From: Candidatus Binatus soli
Lineage (GTDB): Bacteria; Desulfobacterota; Binatia; Binatales; Binataceae
Length of the DNA: 64,000 nucleotides
Assembly (NCBI GenBank): GCA_002479255.1
Contig: DLMJ01000042.1
Location: 36,868-100,867, forward strand
Direction: 5' to 3'
In this document: one piece after another, positions 43,751 through 52,419 of the stretch
How the letters are laid out: every line of letters begins with the position of its first letter
Numbering within the stretch: position 1 is the first letter of the stretch
Program-made: the position numbers and the translations under genes
Notes under the pieces: model-generated
What the model saw: only the letters and a program-made list of their open reading frames with translations
Told to the model about the DNA's origin: nothing
Databases searched by the model: none

Positions 43751-45471
43751 CTCGTCGCCTCAAATTCGTCCCTGCCGCTTTGCTCGCGAGCCTGATACTC
43801 GCGATCGTCGCGGACGCGCGAGCGTCCACCTACGTGGTGTACATCCCGCTGGACAGCCCCATCTACGATCAGCTCGATACCCTTGACGGACTTGGTTACC
43901 TCGACGATTACCTGAGCGAAGTACGGCCGATCAGCCGCGTCGAGGCGGCCCGTCTCACGCGCGAGGCCGAGCGCAATGTGGATGACTCCGAGCGCAAAGA
44001 TCCACTGGCGCGCGAGATGGTCTCGTCGCTCGATGCGCAACTCGCCGATGAAATCGGCTGGCTGCGCGCCAATCGCGAGGACGACCTGCCCACGATGGCT
44101 CAGCCGGTGTCGCGCGTCGAAGGCCAGGGCATTTTCTCCAGCGGCGGGTCGCGTCACTGGAATACCGGCCGCGGCACGGCCGACCTTCAGGCCGTCGAAG
44201 ACACGCCGCTGCTGCCGAACAACGACGGCCTGCCGACGGGGCCCGGCACCAACGAGGTCGTCCGGTGGTCAGGATGGGCGGGCTTCGGCAGTTTTCTGAC
44301 CGGCTATGGCGAAGGCGCGGGCGCCGGCCCGGTGACGCGCGATCTCTCCAACATGGATCGGCTTCGCCCGCTGGGCGCCGAGGTCGTGCTGAGTCTCGGC
44401 AACAAGGCGATTTCGTTTGGGCAGCAGGAGATGTGGTGGGGTCCGGGCCACTTCGCCGCGCTTTCACAGAGCGATAATGCCGCCCCGTTCCCGGCGCTGA
44501 GGCTGCAGAACGTCCATCCTTCGCTGCTGCCCTGGTTTCTGAAGTACCTCGGCCAGTTCCGGTACAACATCTTCTTCGGCCAGCTCGACGCCGACCGCTA
44601 TTGGGCGCATCCATGGCTCAGCGGCCAGGTGTTCGCCTTCAAGCCGATGCCGAACTTCGAGTTCGGCCTCGACCACGTCATCATGTTCGGCGGCCGGTAC
44701 AACGATTTCTACGGCCTGTCGGGCTTTTTCGGCCGCGCGACCGGCTTCGATACCGGCAGTCCCAGTGTGGGACAAACCCACTCGCGCGGCGGCATCTGGC
44801 TGAGGATCCGCTTTCCCAAATTGCGCGGCTTGCTCGTGTACCAGGAAATGCTGGGCGTGGACAATCTCACCAGCCAGGTTCCGGGCATCGGCCGCTTCCT
44901 TCCGTTCGTAGCGGTTTCTTACCAGGGTGGATTCTATCTGCCGTACCTCACGCGCGACGGCCGCACCGACCTGCGCTTCGAGTACACAATCCTCGAGCCC
45001 AACTACGCGAGTCACGGCGACTCGCTCTATTGGACCAACAATTCCTATATGATGGGCGATCCCTTGGGCCCCAACGCGAGCGAGATTGACCTCGCTGTAG
45101 GGCGATGGTTACGCAACGACTTAAAGCTGACCAGCGATCTGTTCGTGACCGATCGGGCGCCGACTATCGGCACCAACAGTCCCTACCCGGCTTCCCTCTA
45201 CGGCCCGAACCTGGTCAAGGAGCGCAGCGCAGGTGTCGCCTTCGATGTGCTCAAAATCCCGGCGGAGATCAGCAAGACGATTCCAGCCCTGGCCACGGCG
45301 CCGATTCCGTTCGTCGGCAGAGTATCCGTTCCGGCGCTGGGCTCGGCCCACGCGCGAGTCTCCTTCGAGTACGTTGACCATCTGAATTACGGCAACGCGT
45401 CATCTTTCCGCACGATGCTCTCGTTATCGATCGGCCTCCAGCCCACGCATGACACCTACACCTGGCATTAG
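43747..45471 (+). CDS. Wzi-like capsule assembly / outer-membrane beta-barrel protein
   Basis: A 574-residue protein of the 'capsule assembly Wzi family'. Mature parts show YVVYIPLDSPIYDQLDTLDGLGYLD (an N-terminal helix bundle), then aromatic strands typical of a barrel (ISFGQQEMWWGPGHFAALSQSDNAAPFP), QNVHPSLLPWFLKYLGQFRY and a C-terminal strand ending YTWH. Escherichia coli Wzi is a surface lectin that holds capsule to the outer membrane. No ATG, GTG or TTG in frame precedes 43780; a TTG there gives a short signal. A CTG at 43747 overlapping the upstream stop (CTGA) gives TRRLKFVPAALLASLILAI, a proper signal peptide. I annotate the CTG start. Confidence 0.8.
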   Translation: MTRRLKFVPAALLASLILAIVADARASTYVVYIPLDSPIYDQLDTLDGLGYLDDYLSEVRPISRVEAARLTREAERNVDDSERKDPLAREMVSSLDAQLADEIGWLRANREDDLPTMAQPVSRVEGQGIFSSGGSRHWNTGRGTADLQAVEDTPLLPNNDGLPTGPGTNEVVRWSGWAGFGSFLTGYGEGAGAGPVTRDLSNMDRLRPLGAEVVLSLGNKAISFGQQEMWWGPGHFAALSQSDNAAPFPALRLQNVHPSLLPWFLKYLGQFRYNIFFGQLDADRYWAHPWLSGQVFAFKPMPNFEFGLDHVIMFGGRYNDFYGLSGFFGRATGFDTGSPSVGQTHSRGGIWLRIRFPKLRGLLVYQEMLGVDNLTSQVPGIGRFLPFVAVSYQGGFYLPYLTRDGRTDLRFEYTILEPNYASHGDSLYWTNNSYMMGDPLGPNASEIDLAVGRWLRNDLKLTSDLFVTDRAPTIGTNSPYPASLYGPNLVKERSAGVAFDVLKIPAEISKTIPALATAPIPFVGRVSVPALGSAHARVSFEYVDHLNYGNASSFRTMLSLSIGLQPTHDTYTWH

Positions 45472-45649
45472 TCCGATGCCCACCAGAAGCCAGGCAGCGA
45501 GACAGCAAGTTCGCGCCCAATCTTTCCTTTGACTGCAATTTCGCGGGCGCCGAACCGATTCTCACCGGCGCCGCTTAGCGCAAGGTCGCGGCACCGACCG
45601 CTCGGTGGATGGAATTCCACTTTGGATTGCGGCTGGCGGTTGCGTCCGA

Positions 45650-46297
45650 ATGATTAAGCGAGCCACCGATATACTATTTTCCGTAATCGGATTGCTGGTT
45701 ACCTCGCCCCTGTTCCTGGCCATCGCCTTGCGAATTTGGCTGGAGGACGGGCGACCGATCTTTTATAGAGGCGAGCGGGTTGGGCGGTTCGGCAAGCCGT
45801 TCAGGATGCTGAAGTTCCGCACGATGGTGGCGCATGCCGAGCGACTAGGCGGTACCTCCACCGCTAAAGACGATCCACGCATCACGCGCGCGGGCCGTTT
45901 CTTGCGGCGGCACAAGCTCGACGAATTGCCGCAGCTCATCAACGTGCTCCGGGGCGAAATGAGTTTGGTTGGACCACGGCCGCAAGTGGAATGGGCGGTC
46001 GCGCTGTATGATGCGGGGGAACAAGCGCTTTTGTCGGTGCGGCCGGGAATGACCGACTATGCCTCAATACGGTTTAGAAATGAGGGCGAGTTGCTTCGCG
46101 GCAGCGCAGACCCGGATCGTGAGTATCTGGAAAAGATCGCCCCAGAGAAAATCCGCCTAGGGTTGAGCTACGTCCGGCATCACTCGCTTGGAGTCGACCT
46201 CAGGATTATCGCTGCCACTCTGTTAAGCTTGACCGGCGGCCACCTGGGCGAGAGGCTGGCGGGCGATCGCACCGAACGGCCAAAGAGACAACCGTGA
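45650..46297 (+). CDS. Initiating sugar transferase (bacterial sugar transferase domain, WcaJ/PssY-like)
   Basis: Transfers a sugar-1-phosphate to undecaprenyl phosphate. The 215-residue monotopic protein has one membrane helix (about 9-27), then RPIFYRGERVGRFGKPFRML, KFRTMVAHAE, DPRITRAGRFLRRHKLDELPQLINVLRGEMSLVGPRPQ and VRPGMTDYASIRFRNEG. It is the short type without an N-terminal CoA-binding domain. The ATG at 45650 is used because upstream residues are not conserved; 179 bases separate it from the Wzi-like gene. The 3' end overlaps the next gene by 4 bases. Confidence 0.93.
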   Translation: MIKRATDILFSVIGLLVTSPLFLAIALRIWLEDGRPIFYRGERVGRFGKPFRMLKFRTMVAHAERLGGTSTAKDDPRITRAGRFLRRHKLDELPQLINVLRGEMSLVGPRPQVEWAVALYDAGEQALLSVRPGMTDYASIRFRNEGELLRGSADPDREYLEKIAPEKIRLGLSYVRHHSLGVDLRIIAATLLSLTGGHLGERLAGDRTERPKRQP

Positions 46298-47028
46298 AGC
46301 AGTTTCGAACGGAAACCGAGCGGCAAGTCGGTAAGAATATAGAGCGAATCTTCAACGCGTCTGCTGACGACGTCGAGACGAAGCTCGAGAATTTCCCGAA
46401 GTATGTGCGCCGTCAGCATCTCAAGCGCTTTCTCGCGCTCTACGAGATTTTCAAGCTCGTACTCCCGGTTAAAGGGTCGGTCATCGAGTGCGGCGTGTTC
46501 CGCGGCTTCGGGCTGATGTCATGGGCCAAGCTCAGCGCGATGCTGGAACCTGAGAACCTTACGCGGCGGATTTACGGCTTCGATACGTTCGAAGGGTTCC
46601 CCCATATCAGCGAGCATGACCAGAGCCGGTTCAATCGCAACCGGGAAGGTGAGCTGCGGGCGGATAGCTACGGCGAAATTAATCAGCTCATCAAGGAGTA
46701 TGACGCTGACAGGTTCCTGGGGCATATACCCAAGGTTGAACTGATCAAGGGTGATATCGCTCACACCATTCCGGCGTTTTTGAAGGACCATTCGCATCTC
46801 ATGGTGAGTCTGCTGTTTCTGGATTGCGATCTCTATGAACCGACGAAACTGGCGGTTGAACATTTGCTGCCGCGCATGCCCAAGGGCGCCGTCATCGCTT
46901 TCGACGAGCTAGACAATCCGATATGGCCGGGTGAGACGCGGGCGTTGCTAGATAGCGCCGGTATCCGAAACCTGAGGATTCGCCGTCTCGAGTGGGACCC
47001 CTATATCGGTTACGCCTTAATCGAGTAA
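46294..47028 (+). CDS. TylF/MycF-like sugar O-methyltransferase
   Basis: A 244-residue class I SAM methyltransferase. It has SVIECGVFRGFGLMSWAKL (SAM-binding region, near 64), YGFDTFEGFPHISEHDQSRF, VELIKGDIAHTIPAFLKDHSHLMVSLLFLDCDLYEPTKLAVEHLLPRMPKGAVIAFDEL and WPGETRALLD. TylF and MycF methylate deoxysugars on macrolides; relatives are common in polysaccharide loci. GTG start overlapping the sugar transferase stop (GTGA). Acceptor sugar unknown. Confidence 0.85.
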   Translation: MKQFRTETERQVGKNIERIFNASADDVETKLENFPKYVRRQHLKRFLALYEIFKLVLPVKGSVIECGVFRGFGLMSWAKLSAMLEPENLTRRIYGFDTFEGFPHISEHDQSRFNRNREGELRADSYGEINQLIKEYDADRFLGHIPKVELIKGDIAHTIPAFLKDHSHLMVSLLFLDCDLYEPTKLAVEHLLPRMPKGAVIAFDELDNPIWPGETRALLDSAGIRNLRIRRLEWDPYIGYALIE

Positions 47029-47060
47029 ATCACGACGCGTCGGCGGACAAGCGAGAAGCA

Positions 47061-47903
47061 ATGAAAGACTCCAACGGATCGGCGGCGAAGCGCGAGGAAC
47101 TGGCGGCGCTTGCGAAACGAATTCGCCTGCACGTTGTCGAAATGGTTCATGCCGCCGGAAGTTCCCACGTTGGAACGTGTCTGTCGATGGCCGAGTTGCT
47201 TGCGGTGCTCTATGGTCAGGTGTTGAACGTCGATCCCACCCGGCCAGACTGGTCCGAGCGCGATCGGCTGATCATGAGCAAAGGGCACGGATGCGCAGGT
47301 CTCTACGCGGTCCTAGCCGAGCGCGGTTTTTTCCCGATCGACTGGCTTCAGTCCTTCTATCATGACGGGGCGCGGCTCGCCGGCCACGCGACTCATCACG
47401 GTATTCCAGGCGTTGAGGTTTCGACCGGGTCGCTTGGGCATGGCCTCTCCCTGGCGTGCGGTATGGCGCTGGTCGGCAGGCGGGAAGAGCGTTCATGGCG
47501 GGTGTTCGCGCTGCTAAGTGACGGCGAGTGCGATGAGGGCTCAACGTGGGAAGCAGCGATGTTCGCGCCGCATCACAAGCTCGACAACCTAGTGGCAATC
47601 GTCGACTACAACAAGATTCAGAGTCTCGGAACGGTTAAAGAAGTGCTCGACTTGGAACCCTTTGCGGCCAAATGGCGCAGCTTTGGATGGTCGGCCGTCG
47701 AGGTCGATGGCCACGACATCATCCAGCTCCGATCGGTTCTTTCGGCACTTCCGACCGAGAGGGGAAAACCAACTTGCGTGATCGCCCATACCGTTAAGGG
47801 CAAGGGCGTAAGCTTTATGGAGGACAAATTGCTCTGGCATTATCGCTCGCCGGACGAGCAGGAATTCAGGCAAGCGCTTGCAGAGTTGGAAAAATCACAG
47901 TGA
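47061..47903 (+). CDS. Transketolase N-terminal subunit
   Basis: A 280-residue ThDP-binding half-transketolase. It has AGSSHVGTCLSMAELLAVLYG, MSKGHGCAGLYAVLAERGFF, STGSLGHGLSLACGMALVGRR and the ThDP-binding DGECDEGSTWEAAMFAPHHKLDNLVAIVDYN. The pyrimidine-binding half is the next gene. Split transketolases also occur in antibiotic clusters, where they act on amino sugars (for example making aminotetrose units). An in-frame upstream start would overlap the methyltransferase gene; the ATG at 47061 fits the family. Confidence 0.92.
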   Translation: MKDSNGSAAKREELAALAKRIRLHVVEMVHAAGSSHVGTCLSMAELLAVLYGQVLNVDPTRPDWSERDRLIMSKGHGCAGLYAVLAERGFFPIDWLQSFYHDGARLAGHATHHGIPGVEVSTGSLGHGLSLACGMALVGRREERSWRVFALLSDGECDEGSTWEAAMFAPHHKLDNLVAIVDYNKIQSLGTVKEVLDLEPFAAKWRSFGWSAVEVDGHDIIQLRSVLSALPTERGKPTCVIAHTVKGKGVSFMEDKLLWHYRSPDEQEFRQALAELEKSQ

Positions 47904-48841
47904 GAAGCGCGTTCTTCCGCACGTTGATGTCGCTAGCCGAAGAAGACTCGCGCATTTGCCTGGTTGTTGGCGATATCGGATTCGGTGTCGTCGAACCGTT
48001 CGCACAGCGCTTTCCCACCAGGTTCGTCAACGTCGGAGTCGCGGAGCAGAACATGACCGGGGTTGCGGCCGGCATGGCGATGTGCGGAAAGGTCGTATTT
48101 ACGTACTCGATCGCGAACTTCCCGACGCTGCGGTGTCTCGAGCAGATCCGCAATGATGTTTGCTACCACCACGCAGACGTCAAGGTGGTGGCGGTCGGCG
48201 GCGGGTTCGCCTATGGCGCGCTGGGCATGACGCATCACGCCACCGAGGATCTGGCGATCCTACGAAGCATGCCCGGCATGGTGGTGGTTGCACCCGGCGA
48301 TCCGATTGAGACGGAGTTGGTCACTGGCGCGATCGTGGCGCAAGCGGGCCCCTGCTACTTGCGGTTGGGCCGTGCCGGTGAGCCGACAGTACATACCAGC
48401 CGCCCGGAATTCGAACTCGGCAAGGCCATCGTCGTACGCGAGGGAAGCGATCTGGCCATGATATCTACGGGAGGGATGCTGGACACTGCGGTTCAGGTGG
48501 CTGAGCGAATCGCCAGACTAGGACTCCACGCGCGCGTGCTTAGTATGCACACCATCAAGCCACTGGATCGTGACTCGGTTCTGGCGGCGGCGCGCGAGAC
48601 TGGTGCGATCTTTACATTGGAAGAGCACAGCGTGATCGGCGGTCTAGGTGGGGCGGTCGCCGAGGTTTTGGCCGAGTCCGGAGAGTTGCGCGTGCCGTTC
48701 CGCCGGATTGGCTTGCCTTCTGAATTTTCATCTCGCGTCGGCAGCCAGGAATATCTGAGGGCCTGCTATGGTCTTTCGGCTTCAGCGATCGTTGACACTG
48801 TGCGCGCGACGCTGATCTCCACGCGGACCGTAACCGCCTAA
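47900..48841 (+). CDS. Transketolase C-terminal subunit
   Basis: The 313-residue partner half: pyrimidine-binding domain with RFVNVGVAEQNMTGVAAGMAMCGKVVFTYSIANFPTLRCLEQIRND (glutamate in VAEQN), GGGFAYGALGMTHHATEDLAILRSMP, then a C-terminal transketolase domain (about 185-300, DTAVQVAERIARLGLHARVLSMHTIKPLD). GTG start overlapping the partner's stop (GTGA), so stoichiometric synthesis is likely. A 129-base gap follows before the DegT enzyme. Confidence 0.92.
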   Translation: MRSAFFRTLMSLAEEDSRICLVVGDIGFGVVEPFAQRFPTRFVNVGVAEQNMTGVAAGMAMCGKVVFTYSIANFPTLRCLEQIRNDVCYHHADVKVVAVGGGFAYGALGMTHHATEDLAILRSMPGMVVVAPGDPIETELVTGAIVAQAGPCYLRLGRAGEPTVHTSRPEFELGKAIVVREGSDLAMISTGGMLDTAVQVAERIARLGLHARVLSMHTIKPLDRDSVLAAARETGAIFTLEEHSVIGGLGGAVAEVLAESGELRVPFRRIGLPSEFSSRVGSQEYLRACYGLSASAIVDTVRATLISTRTVTA

Positions 48842-48970
48842 CGAAACTTCAGCGGAGTGCGAAGAAGAAGCACCGTGTTTTTATCCGGTTCACGGACTGA
48901 TAGCGCCGGATGCTATGGCGCTATGCGGTGAGCCGGGTAGAGAGCTTGATGAGCTTGAGGTTAGAGAAGA

Positions 48971-50095
48971 ATGGGATACAAGGTGCCGTTCGTGGATCCG
49001 CGGACTCACTATCGTAACTACAAGGGCGAGATTGACGCCGCAATCTTCGACTGTCTGAGCAAGGGCGACCTGATTTATCGGCAGCAACTGCACAATTTCG
49101 AGGAGATGCTCGCCGCTTTCGTTGGCGTAAAATATGCTGTCGGCTTGGGCAGTGGTTATCACGCTCTGTTGTTTGCGCTGATGGGTGCGAGTATAGGACC
49201 CGGAGACGAGGTCATCACGGTTGCCCATACTTTTGTGGCCACGGTGTCCGCTATCGTTCATTGCGGAGCCAAGCCCGTGCTGGTCGATGTGGCCTCCGAC
49301 TTCAATATAGATCCTGATCTGATCGAGAAGGCAGTCACGGAACGCACTCGAGCCCTTATGGTCGTTCACCTCAACGGCCGGATCTGTGACATGGCACGAG
49401 TCACGGAGATCGCCTCCAAACACAACCTGGTAGTCATCGAAGACGCCGCGCAATCGCTGGGCGCGACTTTCGACGGCCGCGGAGCGGGTAGTTTCGGCGC
49501 CGCGGGCTGTTTCAGCTTCTATCCATTCAAGTTGCTTGGGGGCTTTGGCGACGGCGGGGCGCTGACCACGAACGATGCCGGGATCGCGCGCATGGCGAGC
49601 CTGTTGCGCTTCAATGGCGAAGATCGCGACACAGGAGAATATCACCACCATGGCCAGACGGCGCTGCTGGACAACGTTCAGGCCGCGGTATTGAGCGCCA
49701 AGTTTCCTCATCTGCCAGCTTGGATCGAACATCGGCACAGAATCGCGGAACATTACGGTCGCGGTCTCGAAGGTGTCGGTGATCTGCGGCTGCCCTGTTT
49801 TCGGCAGGAACGCCAGAAGGACATTTCCCAGAATTACGTGGTTCGGACGACGCGGCGCGACGCGCTCCGAGCGCATCTGCACAATGAAGGAATCGAGACC
49901 TTGGTCCATTGGCCCAAGCCGATGTGGGAGCATCGTGGGCTCGGGTTGACAAATCCCGGACTGCCTGAGACCGAGGCCATTTGCCGCGAGGTTATCTCGC
50001 TGCCGATGAGCGCTGAAACCACCTTCGAACAGGTAGATTACACAACGCAGCAGATCCGAGAGTTCTTTTCCAGGCGCGGGCCGGATCGGAGGTAA
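48971..50095 (+). CDS. DegT/DnrJ/EryC1/StrS sugar aminotransferase (1)
   Basis: A 374-residue PLP aminotransferase that aminates a keto sugar nucleotide. It starts VPFVDPRTHYRNYKGEID, has AVGLGSGYHALLFALMGA, the AHTFVATVSAIVHCGAKPVLVD block, EDAAQSLGATFDGRGAGSFG and the PLP-lysine motif CFSFYPFKLLGGFGDGGAL. Standard residues are intact. It begins the sugar-modification group together with the following aminotransferase (gap of 1 base). Confidence 0.93.
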   Translation: MGYKVPFVDPRTHYRNYKGEIDAAIFDCLSKGDLIYRQQLHNFEEMLAAFVGVKYAVGLGSGYHALLFALMGASIGPGDEVITVAHTFVATVSAIVHCGAKPVLVDVASDFNIDPDLIEKAVTERTRALMVVHLNGRICDMARVTEIASKHNLVVIEDAAQSLGATFDGRGAGSFGAAGCFSFYPFKLLGGFGDGGALTTNDAGIARMASLLRFNGEDRDTGEYHHHGQTALLDNVQAAVLSAKFPHLPAWIEHRHRIAEHYGRGLEGVGDLRLPCFRQERQKDISQNYVVRTTRRDALRAHLHNEGIETLVHWPKPMWEHRGLGLTNPGLPETEAICREVISLPMSAETTFEQVDYTTQQIREFFSRRGPDRR

Positions 50096-50096
50096 G

Positions 50097-51254
50097 GTGG
50101 CGCTCGGGTTGAGTCAGCGCGCGGACCGGATTACGCAGGCGGAAATCCGGGTGATGACGCTTGAGTGCGAGAAGCTTGGCGGCATCAATCTCGCCCAGGG
50201 CGTATGCGACACTGGCGTGCCTGCTCCCGTGCGGCGCGGCGCGCAAATTGCCATTGATGAGGGAATTAACAGTTACACCCGGTTCGATGGACTGGCGGAG
50301 TTGCGGCAGGCCATCGCGGCGAAGCTGCGTGAGTTTAACGGTATCTGTGCAGATCCCGAAACTGAAATTACGGTAAGCTCGGGTTCAACAGGCGCCTTCT
50401 ATTGCACCTGTCTCGCCCTGCTGGATCCAGGGGACGAGGTGATACTGTTCGAGCCCTACTATGGTTACCACCTCAACACGATCGAAGCGGTCGGGGCGAC
50501 CGCCAGTTACGTCAGGATGCATCCCCCGGACTGGCGCTTTGAGTTGCGCGATTTGGAGCGCGCAATCACTCCGCGTACCAAGGGGATCATGATCAACACT
50601 CCGGCCAATCCCTCGGGCAAGGTATTCGACCGCGGCGAAATCGAATCGATCGGTGAGATAGCGTGCCGCCGCGATCTGTTCATATTCACCGACGAAATTT
50701 ACGAATATTTCGTGTACGACGGCCGCCGACATCTGAGCCCGGCCTCGATCTTGGGGTTGGCCGATCGGACGATCACCATTTCGGGCGTATCGAAGACCTA
50801 CAGCATTACCGGTTGGCGAGTCGGATACAGCGTCGCCCACCGGCGGTGGGCCGAGATAATCGGCCACATGAACGATCTGATCTACGTATGTGCGCCGGCG
50901 CCGCTTCAGTCCGGCGTGGCCCGCGGTTTGAACGAACTGCCCCGCTCCTACTACGACGACCTGGCGGTCCAGTACACGGGTAAGCGCGAGCGGATTTGCC
51001 GCGCCTTGACTTCAGCCGGGCTAACGCCCTGCGTTCCCCAGGGCGCCTACTACGTGCTGGCGGATGTCTCGCGATTACCGGGTGCGACGAGCAAGCAAAA
51101 GGCCATGCATCTGCTGCGCGACTGCGGAGTGGCAGCGGTTCCGGGAGAAGCTTTTTATCACGCTGGTGGCGGCGAAAACCTGGTGCGGCTATGTTACGCG
51201 AAGGATGACGCCGAGTTGGACATGGCCTGTCGGCGCCTTGAGGGGCTGCGCTGA
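50097..51254 (+). CDS. PLP-dependent aminotransferase, class I/II
   Basis: A 385-residue fold-type I aminotransferase. It has LGGINLAQGVCDTGVPAPVRRGAQIAIDEGINSYTRFDGLAELRQAIAAKL-type N terminus, SSGSTGAFYCTCLALLDPGDEVILFEPYYGYH, TPANPSGKVFDRGEIE, DEIYEYFVYDG and the PLP-lysine SGVSKTYSITGWRVGYSV. GTG start at 50097, 1 base beyond the DegT gene, with GGAGGT upstream. Amino-acid aminotransferases of this type inside a polysaccharide locus are unusual; it may supply an amino donor or decorate the polymer with an amino acid. Confidence 0.9.
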   Translation: MALGLSQRADRITQAEIRVMTLECEKLGGINLAQGVCDTGVPAPVRRGAQIAIDEGINSYTRFDGLAELRQAIAAKLREFNGICADPETEITVSSGSTGAFYCTCLALLDPGDEVILFEPYYGYHLNTIEAVGATASYVRMHPPDWRFELRDLERAITPRTKGIMINTPANPSGKVFDRGEIESIGEIACRRDLFIFTDEIYEYFVYDGRRHLSPASILGLADRTITISGVSKTYSITGWRVGYSVAHRRWAEIIGHMNDLIYVCAPAPLQSGVARGLNELPRSYYDDLAVQYTGKRERICRALTSAGLTPCVPQGAYYVLADVSRLPGATSKQKAMHLLRDCGVAAVPGEAFYHAGGGENLVRLCYAKDDAELDMACRRLEGLR

Positions 51255-51349
51255 GGTGCCGGTCAGGATAGAATGACGTGCTCGGCGAGGATCAGTACCC
51301 GCTCCAGCGCGCGTCGGGATTTGGACGCGGGCTGCTTAGTTGAGATTGC

Positions 51350-52252
51350 ATGGTGGGAGGCGAAAATTCCGCGATGGCTCACGCGTCATCCGTAGCGCCT
51401 GAGGTACGGGCTCAACCGGGGGAGCGTCGAGCCGGTCACTTCCAACCGCCGCGCTTGCCGGCGCTGGTTGTGCTGGCTCGCAATTGGAAATTGCTGGCGT
51501 ATGGAACATCGGTTGCTACGTTGGCTTGCGCTTTCCTGGCGATGTTCGTGATGACCAAGTGGTATCGGGCGGAAGCCGTGCTGCGCCCGGTATCCGAACT
51601 GATGCCAAACCGGTTGGCCGTCAGCGAGCGTCCGCTCAACGTCTCCTCTTTGCTCGACCAGGTTGTGCCTACCTCTCGGGCTGAAGAGCTCATTACGACC
51701 GTCGAGAGCTTCCAATTCAGCTTGGCGATGGTCAAAAACCACCATCTCGAACGGGCGTTGCTGAGTACGAGGCATTGGCGTCCGTGGAATCGACACCCCG
51801 ATCCAGCCTGGGAGATATATCGAACGCTGCAGGCACGCTTCTCCTGCGACTATTCGATCAGCACCGGGAACCTGACGCTTTACTACCAGGATCGGGACCG
51901 CGCGATGGCGCAGACGATACTCGGCTTCTACGTTGATGACTTGAGAGCAAAGCTTCGAGAGGAACAGGTCGGCACCACCACCGCGACTGCAAAATCACTA
52001 AGAGACGAGGCGGGATCTACTCCCGACACTTTGCTCCAGCAGCAGCTTTTTCAGCTCATCGCCGAACAGTTGCAACAACAGAAGCTCGCCATGGTGGATG
52101 CTAATTTCGCCTTTAAGGTAATAGATGCTCCGAGGGCGTCGGATAGGCCGTATTCTCCAAGCGTGCTCCTGGTCAGCGGTCTTGCGTTTGTGGTGACGTT
52201 GTTCATTTCCTGCCTCATCATACTGACTCGGGAGCAATTGACCTATGGATAA
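51350..52252 (+). CDS. Wzz-like polysaccharide chain-length / copolymerase protein
   Basis: A 300-residue inner-membrane protein with two transmembrane helices (about 46-67 and 274-293) flanking a periplasmic domain. The second helix is preceded by the Pro-rich VIDAPRASDRPYSPS element typical of the Wzz family, and the N-terminal part has YRAEAVLRPVSELMPN. The periplasmic domain has coiled-coil character (about 190-245). It has no cytoplasmic tyrosine-kinase domain. Start at 51350 or an ATG at 51374. It probably sets the length of the polymer. Confidence 0.82.
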   Translation: MVGGENSAMAHASSVAPEVRAQPGERRAGHFQPPRLPALVVLARNWKLLAYGTSVATLACAFLAMFVMTKWYRAEAVLRPVSELMPNRLAVSERPLNVSSLLDQVVPTSRAEELITTVESFQFSLAMVKNHHLERALLSTRHWRPWNRHPDPAWEIYRTLQARFSCDYSISTGNLTLYYQDRDRAMAQTILGFYVDDLRAKLREEQVGTTTATAKSLRDEAGSTPDTLLQQQLFQLIAEQLQQQKLAMVDANFAFKVIDAPRASDRPYSPSVLLVSGLAFVVTLFISCLIILTREQLTYG

Positions 52253-52419
52253 GGCGAGCGCGAGCTGACTCCGGCCTCCGGCCGCGAAACGCGCGCAGAC
52301 GCAGCCCGCTGGCCAATATGTATCTACCCTGGGTTCTGAAAAGTGCACCATCGCCTGATCCTCATCGTCGGAATCGGCGAACGGCCGGGTCCATTCCGCC
52401 TCTGACAACCGAGTCCTGA

